Assembly: GCA_902608305.1 (NCBI GenBank)
Contig: CACLNK010000003.1
Coordinates: forward strand, 1-52,173
Reading direction: 5' to 3'
Length of the DNA: 52,173 nucleotides
Source of the DNA: an uncultured Pelagibacteraceae bacterium
GTDB lineage: Bacteria; Pseudomonadota; Alphaproteobacteria; Pelagibacterales; Pelagibacteraceae
The position numbers and the translations under genes are program-made. Below are positions 16,865 through 25,939 of the stretch, in pieces (positions within the stretch are counted from its first letter, which is position 1; every line of letters begins with the position of its first letter). Under the pieces are notes generated by a model. The model saw nothing but the letters and a program-made list of their open reading frames with translations, ran no database searches and was not told the DNA's origin.

Positions 16865-19036
16865 ATGCAAAATACTTATCAAGATTTAATTACAGATATT
16901 CAAAGTAAAAATCCAGAAATAAGTGAAAAACTTGAAGGTGGTAAAAAATTTAAACTTGTAACAGATTTTAAACCTGCTGGAGATCAACCGGAAGCAATAA
17001 AAAAATTAGTTAATAACGCAAATAAAGGTGAGTTTAATCAAGTTCTCCTAGGGGTTACTGGTTCTGGAAAAACTTTTACAATGGCAAAAGTAATAGAACA
17101 AACTAATAGACCTTCTTTAATCTTGGCTCCTAATAAAACACTGGCCGCTCAACTTTATGGAGAAATGAAAACTTTTTTTCCAGATAACGCTGTTGAGTAT
17201 TTTGTTTCTTATTATGATTACTATACACCGGAAGCTTACGTTCCTAGGTCAGATACTTATATCGAAAAAGAAGCTTCTATAAATGAACAAATAGATCGTA
17301 TGAGACATTCAGCAACAAGATCTTTATTAGAAAGAGATGATGTTCTAATAGTTGCAAGTGTATCATGTATTTATGGACTGGGCTCAGTTGAGGCTTATGG
17401 CAAAATGACCTTAACTCTAAAAAAAAAATCTGAATATAATAGAGAACAAATTATAAAATCATTAGTTAATTTACAATATAAGAGAAATGACCAGAATTTT
17501 TATAGAGGAACCTTTAGAGCCAGAGGAGAATATTTAGAAATTTTTCCTTCACATTTAGAAGATCGTGCTTGGAGGTTAAGTTTATTTGGTGATAAATTAG
17601 AAAAAATTGAAGAATTCGATCCTTTAACTGGAGATCACATTAAAGATCTAAAATTAGTTAAAATATATGCTAACAGTCACTACATCACTCCAAAACCCAC
17701 TATAGAACAGGCAATAATAAATATTAAAAAAGAATTAGAGATAACTCTTAAAAAACACAAAGAGCAAAATAAATTACTTGAAGCGCAACGTTTAGAAGAA
17801 AGAACTAAGTTTGATTTAGAGATGATTGAAGCAACAGGATCTTGTGCTGGTATTGAAAACTATTCAAGATTTTTATCTGGAAGAAAACCAGGTGAGCCAC
17901 CTCCTACACTATTTGAATATTTTCCTGATAATACTTTAATATTTGTTGACGAATGTCATGTAACCGTTCCTCAACTAAATGGCATGTTTAAAGGTGATAG
18001 ATCAAGAAAAAGCACTCTTGCTGAATATGGGTTTAGATTACCTTCGTGCATGGATAACAGGCCACTAAAATTCGAAGAATGGAATATGATGAGAACTCAA
18101 ACAATTTTTGTGTCTGCTACACCAGGACCTTGGGAATTAGAACAAGTAAAAGGAAAATATGTTGATCAAGTAATTAGGCCAACCGGATTAATTGATCCTC
18201 CTGTAGAAGTTAGACCTGCAAAAAATCAAGTGGATGATTTAATGCACGAGTGTAAAAAAACCATTAAGAAAAATTATAGAGTTTTAGTTACAACTTTAAC
18301 TAAAAGAATGGCAGAAGACTTAACAGAATATCTCCATGAAAATGGAATTAAAGTTAGATATATGCATTCTGACATAGATACTCTTGAAAGAATTGAAATT
18401 ATGAGAGATCTAAGAATGGGTGTGTTTGATGTTCTAGTTGGTATTAATCTCTTAAGAGAAGGATTGGATATACCTGAATGTGCACTAGTTGGAATTTTAG
18501 ATGCTGATAAAGAAGGTTTTTTAAGATCGGAAAGATCATTAATTCAAACAATCGGAAGAGCGGCAAGAAATTTGGATGGTAAAGTTATTTTGTATGCTGA
18601 CAAAGAAACTAAAAGTATTCATAAAGCTATTGAAGAAACTGATAGAAGAAGAACTATTCAATTAAAGTATAATAAAAAAAATAATATTAGTGCAACAACA
18701 GTAAAAAAAGAAATAAGTGATGTGTTGGAAAATGTTTATGAAAAAGATTATATAAAAATAGGAACTGAAGCAAATATAGGGGGAAATCTAAAAAAACACT
18801 TAAAAGCCTTAAATAAAAAAATGAAAGAATCAGCCTCAAATCTAGAATTTGAAGAGGCAGCAAAAATAAGAGATGAGATCAGAAAACTTGAAAGTACAGA
18901 ATTAGAGATTACACTTAACCCTAAAGTAAAACGGCATAGTCTAAATAATAAAATTTATCCAAAAGGAAGATCAACTATGGGTCTTCCGGGAACTAGAGCA
19001 AAAAAAGGAAAAAAAAAGTGGAAGCAAATAAAATAA
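16865..19036 (+). CDS. uvrB: Excinuclease ABC subunit B
   Basis: UvrB is the damage-verifying helicase of nucleotide excision repair, loaded by UvrA and cut-partnered by UvrC. The 723-residue protein has Walker A 'GVTGSGKT' at residues 63-70, the beta-hairpin region 'YYDYYTPEAYVP', the DEAD-like 'FVDECHVT' motif, helicase motifs V/VI ('GINLLREGLDIPE', 'QTIGRAARN'), and a C-terminal UVR domain ('LEFEEAAKIRDEIRKLE') that contacts UvrC. Its end overlaps the GTG start of the next gene by 19 nt, opening a five-gene coupled operon that also holds uvrC. Confidence 0.98.
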   Translation: MQNTYQDLITDIQSKNPEISEKLEGGKKFKLVTDFKPAGDQPEAIKKLVNNANKGEFNQVLLGVTGSGKTFTMAKVIEQTNRPSLILAPNKTLAAQLYGEMKTFFPDNAVEYFVSYYDYYTPEAYVPRSDTYIEKEASINEQIDRMRHSATRSLLERDDVLIVASVSCIYGLGSVEAYGKMTLTLKKKSEYNREQIIKSLVNLQYKRNDQNFYRGTFRARGEYLEIFPSHLEDRAWRLSLFGDKLEKIEEFDPLTGDHIKDLKLVKIYANSHYITPKPTIEQAIINIKKELEITLKKHKEQNKLLEAQRLEERTKFDLEMIEATGSCAGIENYSRFLSGRKPGEPPPTLFEYFPDNTLIFVDECHVTVPQLNGMFKGDRSRKSTLAEYGFRLPSCMDNRPLKFEEWNMMRTQTIFVSATPGPWELEQVKGKYVDQVIRPTGLIDPPVEVRPAKNQVDDLMHECKKTIKKNYRVLVTTLTKRMAEDLTEYLHENGIKVRYMHSDIDTLERIEIMRDLRMGVFDVLVGINLLREGLDIPECALVGILDADKEGFLRSERSLIQTIGRAARNLDGKVILYADKETKSIHKAIEETDRRRTIQLKYNKKNNISATTVKKEISDVLENVYEKDYIKIGTEANIGGNLKKHLKALNKKMKESASNLEFEEAAKIRDEIRKLESTELEITLNPKVKRHSLNNKIYPKGRSTMGLPGTRAKKGKKKWKQIK

Positions 19037-19773
19037 TTATAACCGGCGGAGCTACAAGAATTGGTGCAGCAATTGCAAAGAAGTTATCTGGCTCGGGAGT
19101 GGAGATTGTAATTCATTATAATAAATCAAAAACAAATGCTGAAAAATTAAAAAAAAAATTATCAAGAAATTCAACAAAAGTATATTTAGTCAAAGGAGAT
19201 CTAAGCAAAGAACTTGATTTAAAAAAAATAGTTAAATTTTGTAAAAGAAAATTAAAATATTTTGACTGTTTAATAAATAATGCCTCATTGTTTGAAAATG
19301 ACAAATTAGAAAATTTTACTACTGATAGTTGGGGAAAACATTTAAGAACAAATTTAAGAGCTCCTGCATATTTATCAAAAGAATTTGCCAAAAATATAAA
19401 AGGTAGAAATAATAATATTATTAATATTATTGATCAAAGAGTTTTTAAATTAACACCACTTTTCTTTTCATACACAATAAGCAAGACTGGCCTTTATACT
19501 TTAACCAAAACTAGCGCTATAAGCTTAGCTCCAAAGATAAGAGTAAATGGCATCGCTCCAGGACCAACGCTAAAAAATAAGCGGCAAAGTGAAAAACATT
19601 TTAGAAAACAATATTTAGCTACCCCTTTAAAAAGACAAGTTAATGTCTCAGAAATTTGCAATACAGTTGACTTTTTTATTAAAAACAGATCAATTACTGG
19701 ACAAGTATTAGCCGTTGATAGTGGTCAAAATTTAAATTGGCAAACGCCCGATATTATTGGGACAAAGGAATGA
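19018..19773 (+). CDS. folM: SDR oxidoreductase, FolM/pteridine-reductase type
   Basis: This 251-residue short-chain dehydrogenase/reductase carries the variant cofactor motif TGxxxRxG ('TGGATRIGAAIA') near the N-terminus, as in FolM and trypanosomatid pteridine reductases, instead of the usual TGxxxGxG. It also has 'NNAS' and the catalytic Tyr-xxx-Lys ('YTISKTG'). FolM reduces dihydromonapterin and, weakly, dihydrofolate; the immediately downstream folB supports a pterin role. Start is a GTG (19018-19020) behind an AAAGGA-like site inside uvrB. The exact substrate is inferred; a generic SDR cannot be excluded, but motif plus context agree. Confidence 0.75.
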   Translation: MEANKIIITGGATRIGAAIAKKLSGSGVEIVIHYNKSKTNAEKLKKKLSRNSTKVYLVKGDLSKELDLKKIVKFCKRKLKYFDCLINNASLFENDKLENFTTDSWGKHLRTNLRAPAYLSKEFAKNIKGRNNNIINIIDQRVFKLTPLFFSYTISKTGLYTLTKTSAISLAPKIRVNGIAPGPTLKNKRQSEKHFRKQYLATPLKRQVNVSEICNTVDFFIKNRSITGQVLAVDSGQNLNWQTPDIIGTKE

Positions 19774-20195
19774 AAAAAAATAATCTTAAAGTTGTTAAAA
19801 TAGATAATAATAAAAGCTTATTTAATTATGAGAAAAAAATTCTTATTAAAGACCTAGCTTTAGATTTAAAGCTTGGTTATTATGATTTTGAAAAAGATAA
19901 ACCACAAAAAGTAAAATTTACATTAGAAATAGATTACAGAGATAAAAAACCAACCAATGATAAAGATTTAAAATCAATAGTTAATTACGACAAAGTAGTA
20001 AAACTAATTAGAAAATTAGTAAAAAATAAACATTATAACTTTCTTGAAACATTGGCTGAAGATGTTTTTGATGAGCTGTTTAAAGATAAAAGAATTGATA
20101 AAATAACTCTTCAAATAGAAAAATTAGAAATTATGAAAGACTGCTCATCAGTTGGGATACAAGTTTCTAAAAAAAGAAGCCATGAAAAGCTCTGA
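19770..20195 (+). CDS. folB: Dihydroneopterin aldolase
   Basis: FolB cleaves dihydroneopterin to 6-hydroxymethyl-dihydropterin in folate synthesis. The 141-residue product carries a short N-terminal extension (about 20 residues) before the core 'ILIKDLALDLKLGYYDFEKD', then 'SIVNYDKVVKLI', 'NFLETLAEDVFDEL' and 'ITLQIEKLEIMKDCSSVGI', which matches the tunnelling-fold enzyme with its conserved Glu, Tyr and Lys. I chose the ATG at 19770, which overlaps the stop of the reductase gene as ATGA and is preceded by AAAGGA; a TTG at 19737 would add 11 residues inside the previous gene. The end overlaps uvrC by 14 nt. Confidence 0.88.
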   Translation: MKKNNLKVVKIDNNKSLFNYEKKILIKDLALDLKLGYYDFEKDKPQKVKFTLEIDYRDKKPTNDKDLKSIVNYDKVVKLIRKLVKNKHYNFLETLAEDVFDELFKDKRIDKITLQIEKLEIMKDCSSVGIQVSKKRSHEKL

Positions 20196-22017
20196 TCTTG
20201 GAAAAAAAGTAATTAGAAAAGAGCTCACTCTTATTCCTAAAAGTCCTGGTATATATAGGATGTTAAATCATAAAGGTGACATATTATATGTTGGTAAAGC
20301 AAAAAATTTACCTAATAGACTTAAAAGTTACGTATCTGAAAAAAATCACATAATAAGAACCGAAAGGATGTTGTCTCAAACTTTTAAAATTGAGATAACT
20401 ACAACTGCAAACGAAAGTGAGGCGCTACTCTTAGAAGCTAACTTAATAAAAAAATTTAAACCAAAATTTAACATTTTGCTTAAGGATGACAAATCTTTTC
20501 CATTTATTTTTATAGGAAATAAAGATAAATGGCCTCAAGTTACTAAGCATAGAGGCAAAAAAGACAAAGATGGTTTTTATTTTGGTCCATTTGCTTCTGC
20601 TGGATCTGCAAATTGGACTATAAAAATGCTTCAAAAAATATTTTTATTAAGAGTATGTGACGAAACAACGTTTAAAAATAGAAAAAGACCTTGTATTTTA
20701 TATCAAATAAAAAGATGTTCTGCGCCATGCGTAGGCTATGTTGAAAAAAATGAGTACAAAAATTCAGTAGAAGATGCAATTAAATTTGTTTCTGGAAAAT
20801 CTAGAGAGATACAAAAAAATTTATCAAAGCAAATGGAAGAGGCGAGTGAAAAATTAGATTTTGAAAAGGCTTCTATTTTCAGGGATAAAATTAAATCTTT
20901 AAACATAATTCAATCGTCACAGAGAATTAATGAAGCTAATCTAGTTGAAGCAGATGTAATTGCTGCCTATAAAGAATCTGGAAAAACTTGTATTCAGGTA
21001 TTTTTCTACAGATCTAAACAAAATTGGGGTAATCAAGCTTATTTTCCTAAACATGATCCTGATCAAAGTATCTCGGAAATCATGTCTTCTTTTTTAATGC
21101 AATTTTATGAAAATAAAAATGTTCCTAAACTAATAATTTTAAATCTTGACATTAAAGATAAAAAATTAATTGAACAAACATTAAGTACTAAAGAAAATAA
21201 AAATATTTCAATCGCTATTGCAAAAAAAGGGGCAAAAGCAAAAGTTATTTCATTAGCAGAAAAAAATGCAAAAGAATCTTTAAATAGAAAACTACATGAA
21301 ACAAATAATAACAAAAACTTATTTGAAGGTATTGTTAAAAAATTTAACTTAAAAAATAATATTAGTTTAGTAGAAGTTTATGACAATAGCCACATTCAAG
21401 GAACTAATAGCATTGGCGCTATGATTACTTTTGGAGATGAGGGTTTTATAAAAAAAAGATACAGAAAATTTGATATTAAAAATTATAATGCTGAACAAGA
21501 TGATTATGCTATGATAAAAGAAGTTTTAACTAGACGCTTTAAACGAGCAATACTTGAAAAAGAAAATTATTTAACTTTTCCTGATTTGCTGCTTGTGGAT
21601 GGAGGAAAAGGTCAATATTCTGTCGCAAGAGAAGTGCTTAACGACTTAGGTTTATATGATATGCCCATGATAGCTATAGCTAAAGGCAAGTTAAGAAACA
21701 GTGGAAATGAAACGTTTTTTTATAATGGTAAAACATTTAAGTTTGAAAAAAATGATCCCACTTTATTTTTTTTACAAAGACTAAGAGATGAAGCGCACAG
21801 ATTTGCAATAAATACGCATAGAGCAAAAAGACAAAAAGGTATTAGAAAATCATTATTAGATCAAATAAATGGCATTGGCTCTATAAGAAAAAGAGCATTA
21901 TTAAATCATTTTGGTTCAGCTAGAGCTGTAGAATCTGCGAGTTTTGAAGAAATTAAATCAGTTGAAGGTGTTGAAGAAAAAGTTGCAAAAAAGATATATA
22001 ATTTTTTTCACGAATGA
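20182..22017 (+). CDS. uvrC: Excinuclease ABC subunit C
   Basis: UvrC makes both incisions around a lesion in nucleotide excision repair. The 611-residue protein shows the N-terminal GIY-YIG nuclease ('GIYRMLNHKGDILYVGKAKN'), a cysteine pair region ('RPCILYQIKRCSAPCVGY'), a UVR domain ('LDFEKASIFRDKI') that meets UvrB, the RNase H-like second nuclease ('EVYDNSHIQGTNSIGAMI', 'LLLVDGGKGQYSVA'), and a C-terminal helix-hairpin-helix ('QINGIGSIRKRALLNHFGS'). The start is the ATG at 20182, inside folB; a TTG ten codons upstream is an alternative. It overlaps pgsA by 4 nt. Confidence 0.97.
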   Translation: MKSSDLGKKVIRKELTLIPKSPGIYRMLNHKGDILYVGKAKNLPNRLKSYVSEKNHIIRTERMLSQTFKIEITTTANESEALLLEANLIKKFKPKFNILLKDDKSFPFIFIGNKDKWPQVTKHRGKKDKDGFYFGPFASAGSANWTIKMLQKIFLLRVCDETTFKNRKRPCILYQIKRCSAPCVGYVEKNEYKNSVEDAIKFVSGKSREIQKNLSKQMEEASEKLDFEKASIFRDKIKSLNIIQSSQRINEANLVEADVIAAYKESGKTCIQVFFYRSKQNWGNQAYFPKHDPDQSISEIMSSFLMQFYENKNVPKLIILNLDIKDKKLIEQTLSTKENKNISIAIAKKGAKAKVISLAEKNAKESLNRKLHETNNNKNLFEGIVKKFNLKNNISLVEVYDNSHIQGTNSIGAMITFGDEGFIKKRYRKFDIKNYNAEQDDYAMIKEVLTRRFKRAILEKENYLTFPDLLLVDGGKGQYSVAREVLNDLGLYDMPMIAIAKGKLRNSGNETFFYNGKTFKFEKNDPTLFFLQRLRDEAHRFAINTHRAKRQKGIRKSLLDQINGIGSIRKRALLNHFGSARAVESASFEEIKSVEGVEEKVAKKIYNFFHE

Positions 22018-22598
22018 AAATAAAAATTCCAAATTACTTAACTATCGGTAGAATTATAATTGTTCCTTTTTTTGTATTTGCTTTTTATTTACCCGGATTT
22101 TATGGAGATATAATTCCTTTTATATTATTTATTATTGCTTCGTTCACTGATTTTTTAGACGGTTTACTGGCTAGAATGTTTAAAGAAGAGTCACAACTAG
22201 GGGAACTATTAGATCCTATTGCAGATAAAATAATTGTAGCTGCAGCACTAATTTTACTAGTAATGAATGGTACTATTAAAAACTATGAAGTAATAGCAGC
22301 AATTATAATTTTAACTCGAGAAATATTAGTCTCTGGATTAAGAGAGTTTTTAGCCAAAGGACAAATAAAACTACCTGTTTCAAATTTAGCGAAATTGAAA
22401 ACATTTTTACAAATGTTTTCAATATCAATTTTATTAACAGGTGAAACGGGAAATAAAATTATAAATTTTCAAGATTATAATGCTCAAACAATTGGCATAA
22501 TCTTGTTGTGGTTGTCAGCATTTTTAACCTTATACACTGGATACGAATACCTTAGAAAAGGTATAGACCACGCAATTTCTGAAGATGAAAAAAGTTAA
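22014..22598 (+). CDS. pgsA: CDP-diacylglycerol-glycerol-3-phosphate 3-phosphatidyltransferase
   Basis: PgsA makes phosphatidylglycerol-phosphate at the inner membrane. The 194-residue protein is a multi-spanning membrane enzyme with the CDP-alcohol phosphatidyltransferase signature DG-x2-AR-x8-G-x3-D-x3-D readable as 'DGLLAR' followed by 'GELLDPIAD'. The N-terminus 'IPNYLTIGRIIIVPFFVFAF' is typical of PgsA. The ATG overlaps the uvrC stop as ATGA, a common uvrC-pgsA pairing in proteobacteria. Its end overlaps the convergent ilvE stop by 4 nt. Confidence 0.95.
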   Translation: MKIKIPNYLTIGRIIIVPFFVFAFYLPGFYGDIIPFILFIIASFTDFLDGLLARMFKEESQLGELLDPIADKIIVAAALILLVMNGTIKNYEVIAAIIILTREILVSGLREFLAKGQIKLPVSNLAKLKTFLQMFSISILLTGETGNKIINFQDYNAQTIGIILLWLSAFLTLYTGYEYLRKGIDHAISEDEKS

Positions 22599-23476
22599 GC
22601 TGCTTTTTTTTTTCTAACAAGAGTTTGATAGCCTTCGGATAAATCTATAATTGTTTTACAAACCTTAAATTTAAAATCTGCAATACAAGATACTGGAGTA
22701 ACTTCAGCAGCTGTGCCTGTCAAAAAACATCCAACAAATTTTGACAACTCTTCTGGGGATATTTTTCTTTCATAAACTTTAATATTTTTGGATTTTGCAA
22801 TTTCAATAATTGCACGTCTAGTAATGCCATCTAAAAATGAGTCTGGAATTGGTGTGTGTAAATTTCCATCTTTATCTTTAAAAAAGATGTTAGCTCCTGT
22901 TGCTTCCGCTACATTACCTTCGTGATCTAACATTAAAGAATCTGCATACCCTTGTTGTTCTGCTTCATGTTTAGATAATGTACAAATCATATAAAGACCT
23001 GAAGCTTTTGTATCCCAAGGAATTGTATTAGGAGCTGGTCTTCTCCATTTAGAAATATTTAATTTAATTCCCTCAGTTTTTAATTTTGGATCAAAATAAG
23101 AACCCCATTCCCAAGTTGCTATTGCCACATGTATTTTTGTTTGCTGAGCAGAAATTGCCATCATTTCGCTTCCTCTCCAAGCAAAAGGTCTAACATATCC
23201 ATTTTGAACATTTTGTATTGAAACAATTTTTTTAGTAGCTTTATTAATTTCATCTTTTGAATAAGGAATTTTAATGCCCATTCTTTTTGCCGAATGATAA
23301 AGTCTTTCTGTATGTTCTTCTAATTTGAATATCTCTCCTTCATAAACTCTCAATCCTTCAAATACGAAACTGCCATAATGCAATCCATGACTCAGAACAT
23401 GAAGCTTCACATCTTGCCAATCTACAAGATCATTGTTGTACCAAATTTTACCTTCTCTTTTATCGTAGGGAATCAT
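22595..23476 (-). CDS. ilvE: Branched-chain amino-acid aminotransferase
   Basis: IlvE performs the last step of Leu, Ile and Val synthesis. This class-IV PLP aminotransferase shows 'HGLHYGSFVFEGLRVY', 'YVRPFAWRGSEMM', the Schiff-base lysine region 'IPWDTKASGLYM', 'SLMLDHEGNVAEATGANIFF' and the late phosphate-binding 'FLTGTAAEVTPV'. I chose the ATG at 23474-23476, giving 293 residues that begin 'MIPYDKREGKIWYN'; a TTG six codons earlier (23494) is possible. It is divergent from the marR-type gene with about 60 nt between starts. Confidence 0.95.
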   Translation of the reverse strand: MIPYDKREGKIWYNNDLVDWQDVKLHVLSHGLHYGSFVFEGLRVYEGEIFKLEEHTERLYHSAKRMGIKIPYSKDEINKATKKIVSIQNVQNGYVRPFAWRGSEMMAISAQQTKIHVAIATWEWGSYFDPKLKTEGIKLNISKWRRPAPNTIPWDTKASGLYMICTLSKHEAEQQGYADSLMLDHEGNVAEATGANIFFKDKDGNLHTPIPDSFLDGITRRAIIEIAKSKNIKVYERKISPEELSKFVGCFLTGTAAEVTPVSCIADFKFKVCKTIIDLSEGYQTLVRKKKAA

Positions 23477-23537
23477 TAGATTTATTTTCTTCAAAAATTA
23501 TCTTTGTATATATAATATGTCAATATAACTTACCAAT

Positions 23538-23981
23538 ATGCGTGAACTTTTATATTTAAAAGATGAACAGATAAAAGAATTTATAGAAAAACTCTTTATG
23601 GCCTATCGAGAGTCTTTTTCTGATACTAAACAAACACTAAATAAACACTCTTTAGGTTTAGCCCACCACAAAGTAATTCATCTTGTATCCATGTATAATG
23701 GTATTACTATTTCGGATTTGCTCAAAAAATTAAAAATTACAAAACAAAGCTTAAATAGAGTCTTGAAAGATTTGATCAAAACTAAGTCTATTTTTTTTAA
23801 AAAAGACAAGAAAGATAGTCGATTAAAACATATTTATCTTAGTGAAACAGGGCTTAAATTGTTTAATGAAATATTTTTTATTCAAAAAAAGAGAATTTAT
23901 AAAGCGCTACTTAATTCAAGCTCTAAAGAAGTATTGTATTTTAATAATGTAATAAAAAAAATAATTAATGGAAAAATTTAA
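23538..23981 (+). CDS. petP: MarR-family transcriptional regulator, PetP-like
   Basis: The 147-residue protein has the winged helix-turn-helix of the MarR family: 'HHKVIHLVSMYNGITISDLLKKLKITKQSLNRVLKDLIK' as the DNA-binding core and 'KDKKDSRLKHIYLSETGLKLFNE' as the wing, near residues 45-110. It is coupled (14-nt overlap) to an OmpR-type response regulator. In Rhodobacter capsulatus a MarR/OmpR-type pair, petP-petR, sits next to petABC and is needed for bc1 expression; here petABC is about 8 kb away. The PetP assignment rests on this context and on family, not on a search. The ligand is unknown. Confidence 0.75.
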   Translation: MRELLYLKDEQIKEFIEKLFMAYRESFSDTKQTLNKHSLGLAHHKVIHLVSMYNGITISDLLKKLKITKQSLNRVLKDLIKTKSIFFKKDKKDSRLKHIYLSETGLKLFNEIFFIQKKRIYKALLNSSSKEVLYFNNVIKKIINGKI

Positions 23982-24645
23982 AGCCCACATATTAATTGTA
24001 GATGATGATGACAGAATTAGAGAATTGGTTAAACAATACCTTAATGAAAATGATTATCTTGTAACAACTGCAAATAGTGCAGAAGATGCGAAAGAGAAAG
24101 TAAATATTATAAAATTTGATATAATTATTCTTGACATTATGATGCCTGGACAAAGTGGTTTAGATTTTACTAATGAAAATAAAAAAAAAATTAACACTCC
24201 AATTATTTTGCTTACTGCCAAAGGTGAGTCAAGCGACAGAATTGAGGGTTTAGAAATTGGTGCTGATGATTATTTGGCAAAACCCTTTGAACCTAAAGAA
24301 TTAGTTTTAAGAATTAAAAACATATTAGACAAGACTAAAGTTAAGAGCCAAAAAAGAGTAGTAAATTTTAGCAATATAAATATCGACCTAAATAAATCAT
24401 TAATTATTAAAAATAATCGAGAATTTAAAATTAACAATACAGAAAAAATAATACTTGAAAAAATGATAAATTCACCTGGAGAAACATTTACTAGAGAAGA
24501 AATAGGAAAACTAATTAATTTAGATAAAGAACGATCTATAGATGTAATTATAACTAGATTAAGAAAAAAAATTGAAGTTGATCCAAAAAATCCAAAATTT
24601 TTACAAACTATAAGAGGTACTGGCTATGTTTTATGGATTGAATAA
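23968..24645 (+). CDS. ompR: OmpR/PetR-family response regulator
   Basis: A 225-residue two-component response regulator. The receiver domain (residues 1-120) has the acidic pocket 'VDDDD' near residues 11-15, the phospho-acceptor Asp56 in 'ILDIMMPG', a conserved 'LTAKGE' and the Lys in 'LAKPFEP'. The C-terminal winged helix (residues about 130-225) ends 'RSIDVIITRLRKKIE' and 'TIRGTGYVLWI', typical of OmpR/PhoB DNA-binding domains. The ATG lies 14 nt inside the marR-type gene, and its own end overlaps the kinase gene by 20 nt, so three regulators are made from one coupled message. SAR11 genomes carry few two-component systems, and this one corresponds to their EnvZ/OmpR pair by architecture. 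Confidence 0.9.
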   Translation: MEKFKAHILIVDDDDRIRELVKQYLNENDYLVTTANSAEDAKEKVNIIKFDIIILDIMMPGQSGLDFTNENKKKINTPIILLTAKGESSDRIEGLEIGADDYLAKPFEPKELVLRIKNILDKTKVKSQKRVVNFSNINIDLNKSLIIKNNREFKINNTEKIILEKMINSPGETFTREEIGKLINLDKERSIDVIITRLRKKIEVDPKNPKFLQTIRGTGYVLWIE

Positions 24646-25939
24646 ATTTATTAAAAAACTTCTACCAAAACAATTATTCTACAGAGCCCTACTGATCGTT
24701 GCAATACCTATAATTATTTTGCAACTTACTATTTCTATCGTTTTTTTTGATAGTCTATGGATTAAAACAAACAAGGGTATGACGCGAGCATTGATAGGGG
24801 AAATTAAAACCTTTATCAATGCGTATGAAAAAGAAGAATATAATAAAGATTCATTAATTATTCTTTTTCAAGAACATTTAGATTTCAATGTAAAATTTGA
24901 ACCTTATAAAATTTTACCTAAAGAAGATCTGGAAAGATGGTTCAGCCCAATAGATAGAAATCTCAGAAGAGAATTAAAATCTAAAATTTCAAATTATTGG
25001 TTTGATACAACTTCGTATAAAAATTTAATAGATTTAAAAATTAAATATGGTGATGGATATTTTCAGTTTTATATTCCAAAGGAAAGAGTCACAAGTAGCT
25101 CTGCAAGGTTGTTTGCTTTTTGGATTACTTTACCTGCGTTCTTGTTAATTACAATTGCAATTATTTTTTTAAAAAATCAAACCCGTCCAATAATTAATTT
25201 AGCTAGAGCCTCAGAAAAGTTTGGTAGAGGTGAAGATATTGAAGAATTCAGACCTTCTGGAGCCTTAGAGATCAGGCAAGCTGGATTTGAATTTGAAAAA
25301 ATGAGAAAAAGAATAATACGGCACTTAAATCAAAGATCTGAAATGCTATCTGGTATAAGTCATGACTTGAGAACACCTCTAACAAGAATAAAACTACAAT
25401 TATCATTTATTAAAGATAAAGAAATTTCAAAAAAATTATCTGATGATGTTGGAGAAATGGAAAAAATGCTTAATGAATATTTGCAATTTTCAAGTTCACG
25501 TTCTACAGAAACAACGGAAACGTTTGATATTTCTGAACTTTTAGAAACAACTATAATGAAATATGAGAAAAAAGAAATTACCACCGATATTTCTAAAAAA
25601 GTTTTTTTAGATGGAAGAAAAAATTTAATACAAAGATGTTTTGGTAATTTAATAGACAACGCAATCAAATATAGTAAAAATGTTTACATTTCATTAAGAA
25701 AATTAAACAACAATATATTAATAACAATTGATGACGATGGACCTGGAATTCCTGAGAATGAGAGAGAAAATGTTTTTAAACCATTTTACAAAATAGATAA
25801 AAGCAGAGGTGATTCTAGGTCAAGTGTTGGGCTTGGGTTATCAATAGCATCTGATACAGTAAAATCTCATGGTGGAAATATTAAATTAGAAACTTCACCT
25901 GCTAATGGACTTAGAGTTAAGGTTATTTTGCCTTTTTAG
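24626..25939 (+). CDS. envZ: EnvZ-type sensor histidine kinase
   Basis: The 437-residue membrane kinase partners the response regulator encoded just upstream. It shows transmembrane helix 1 (about residues 20-41), a periplasmic loop of about 120 residues, helix 2 (about 163-182), a HAMP linker ('NQTRPIINLARASEKFGRG'), the phospho-acceptor His246 in 'GISHDLRTPLTRIK', and an ATPase domain with N box 'GNLIDNAIKYS', G1 'DDDGPGIPENE' and G2 'GLGLSIA'. The short H-box spacing and overall layout match EnvZ. Start at ATG 24626 lies within the regulator gene. The end overlaps the convergent ubiK gene by 17 nt. Confidence 0.92.
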   Translation: MFYGLNKFIKKLLPKQLFYRALLIVAIPIIILQLTISIVFFDSLWIKTNKGMTRALIGEIKTFINAYEKEEYNKDSLIILFQEHLDFNVKFEPYKILPKEDLERWFSPIDRNLRRELKSKISNYWFDTTSYKNLIDLKIKYGDGYFQFYIPKERVTSSSARLFAFWITLPAFLLITIAIIFLKNQTRPIINLARASEKFGRGEDIEEFRPSGALEIRQAGFEFEKMRKRIIRHLNQRSEMLSGISHDLRTPLTRIKLQLSFIKDKEISKKLSDDVGEMEKMLNEYLQFSSSRSTETTETFDISELLETTIMKYEKKEITTDISKKVFLDGRKNLIQRCFGNLIDNAIKYSKNVYISLRKLNNNILITIDDDGPGIPENERENVFKPFYKIDKSRGDSRSSVGLGLSIASDTVKSHGGNIKLETSPANGLRVKVILPF

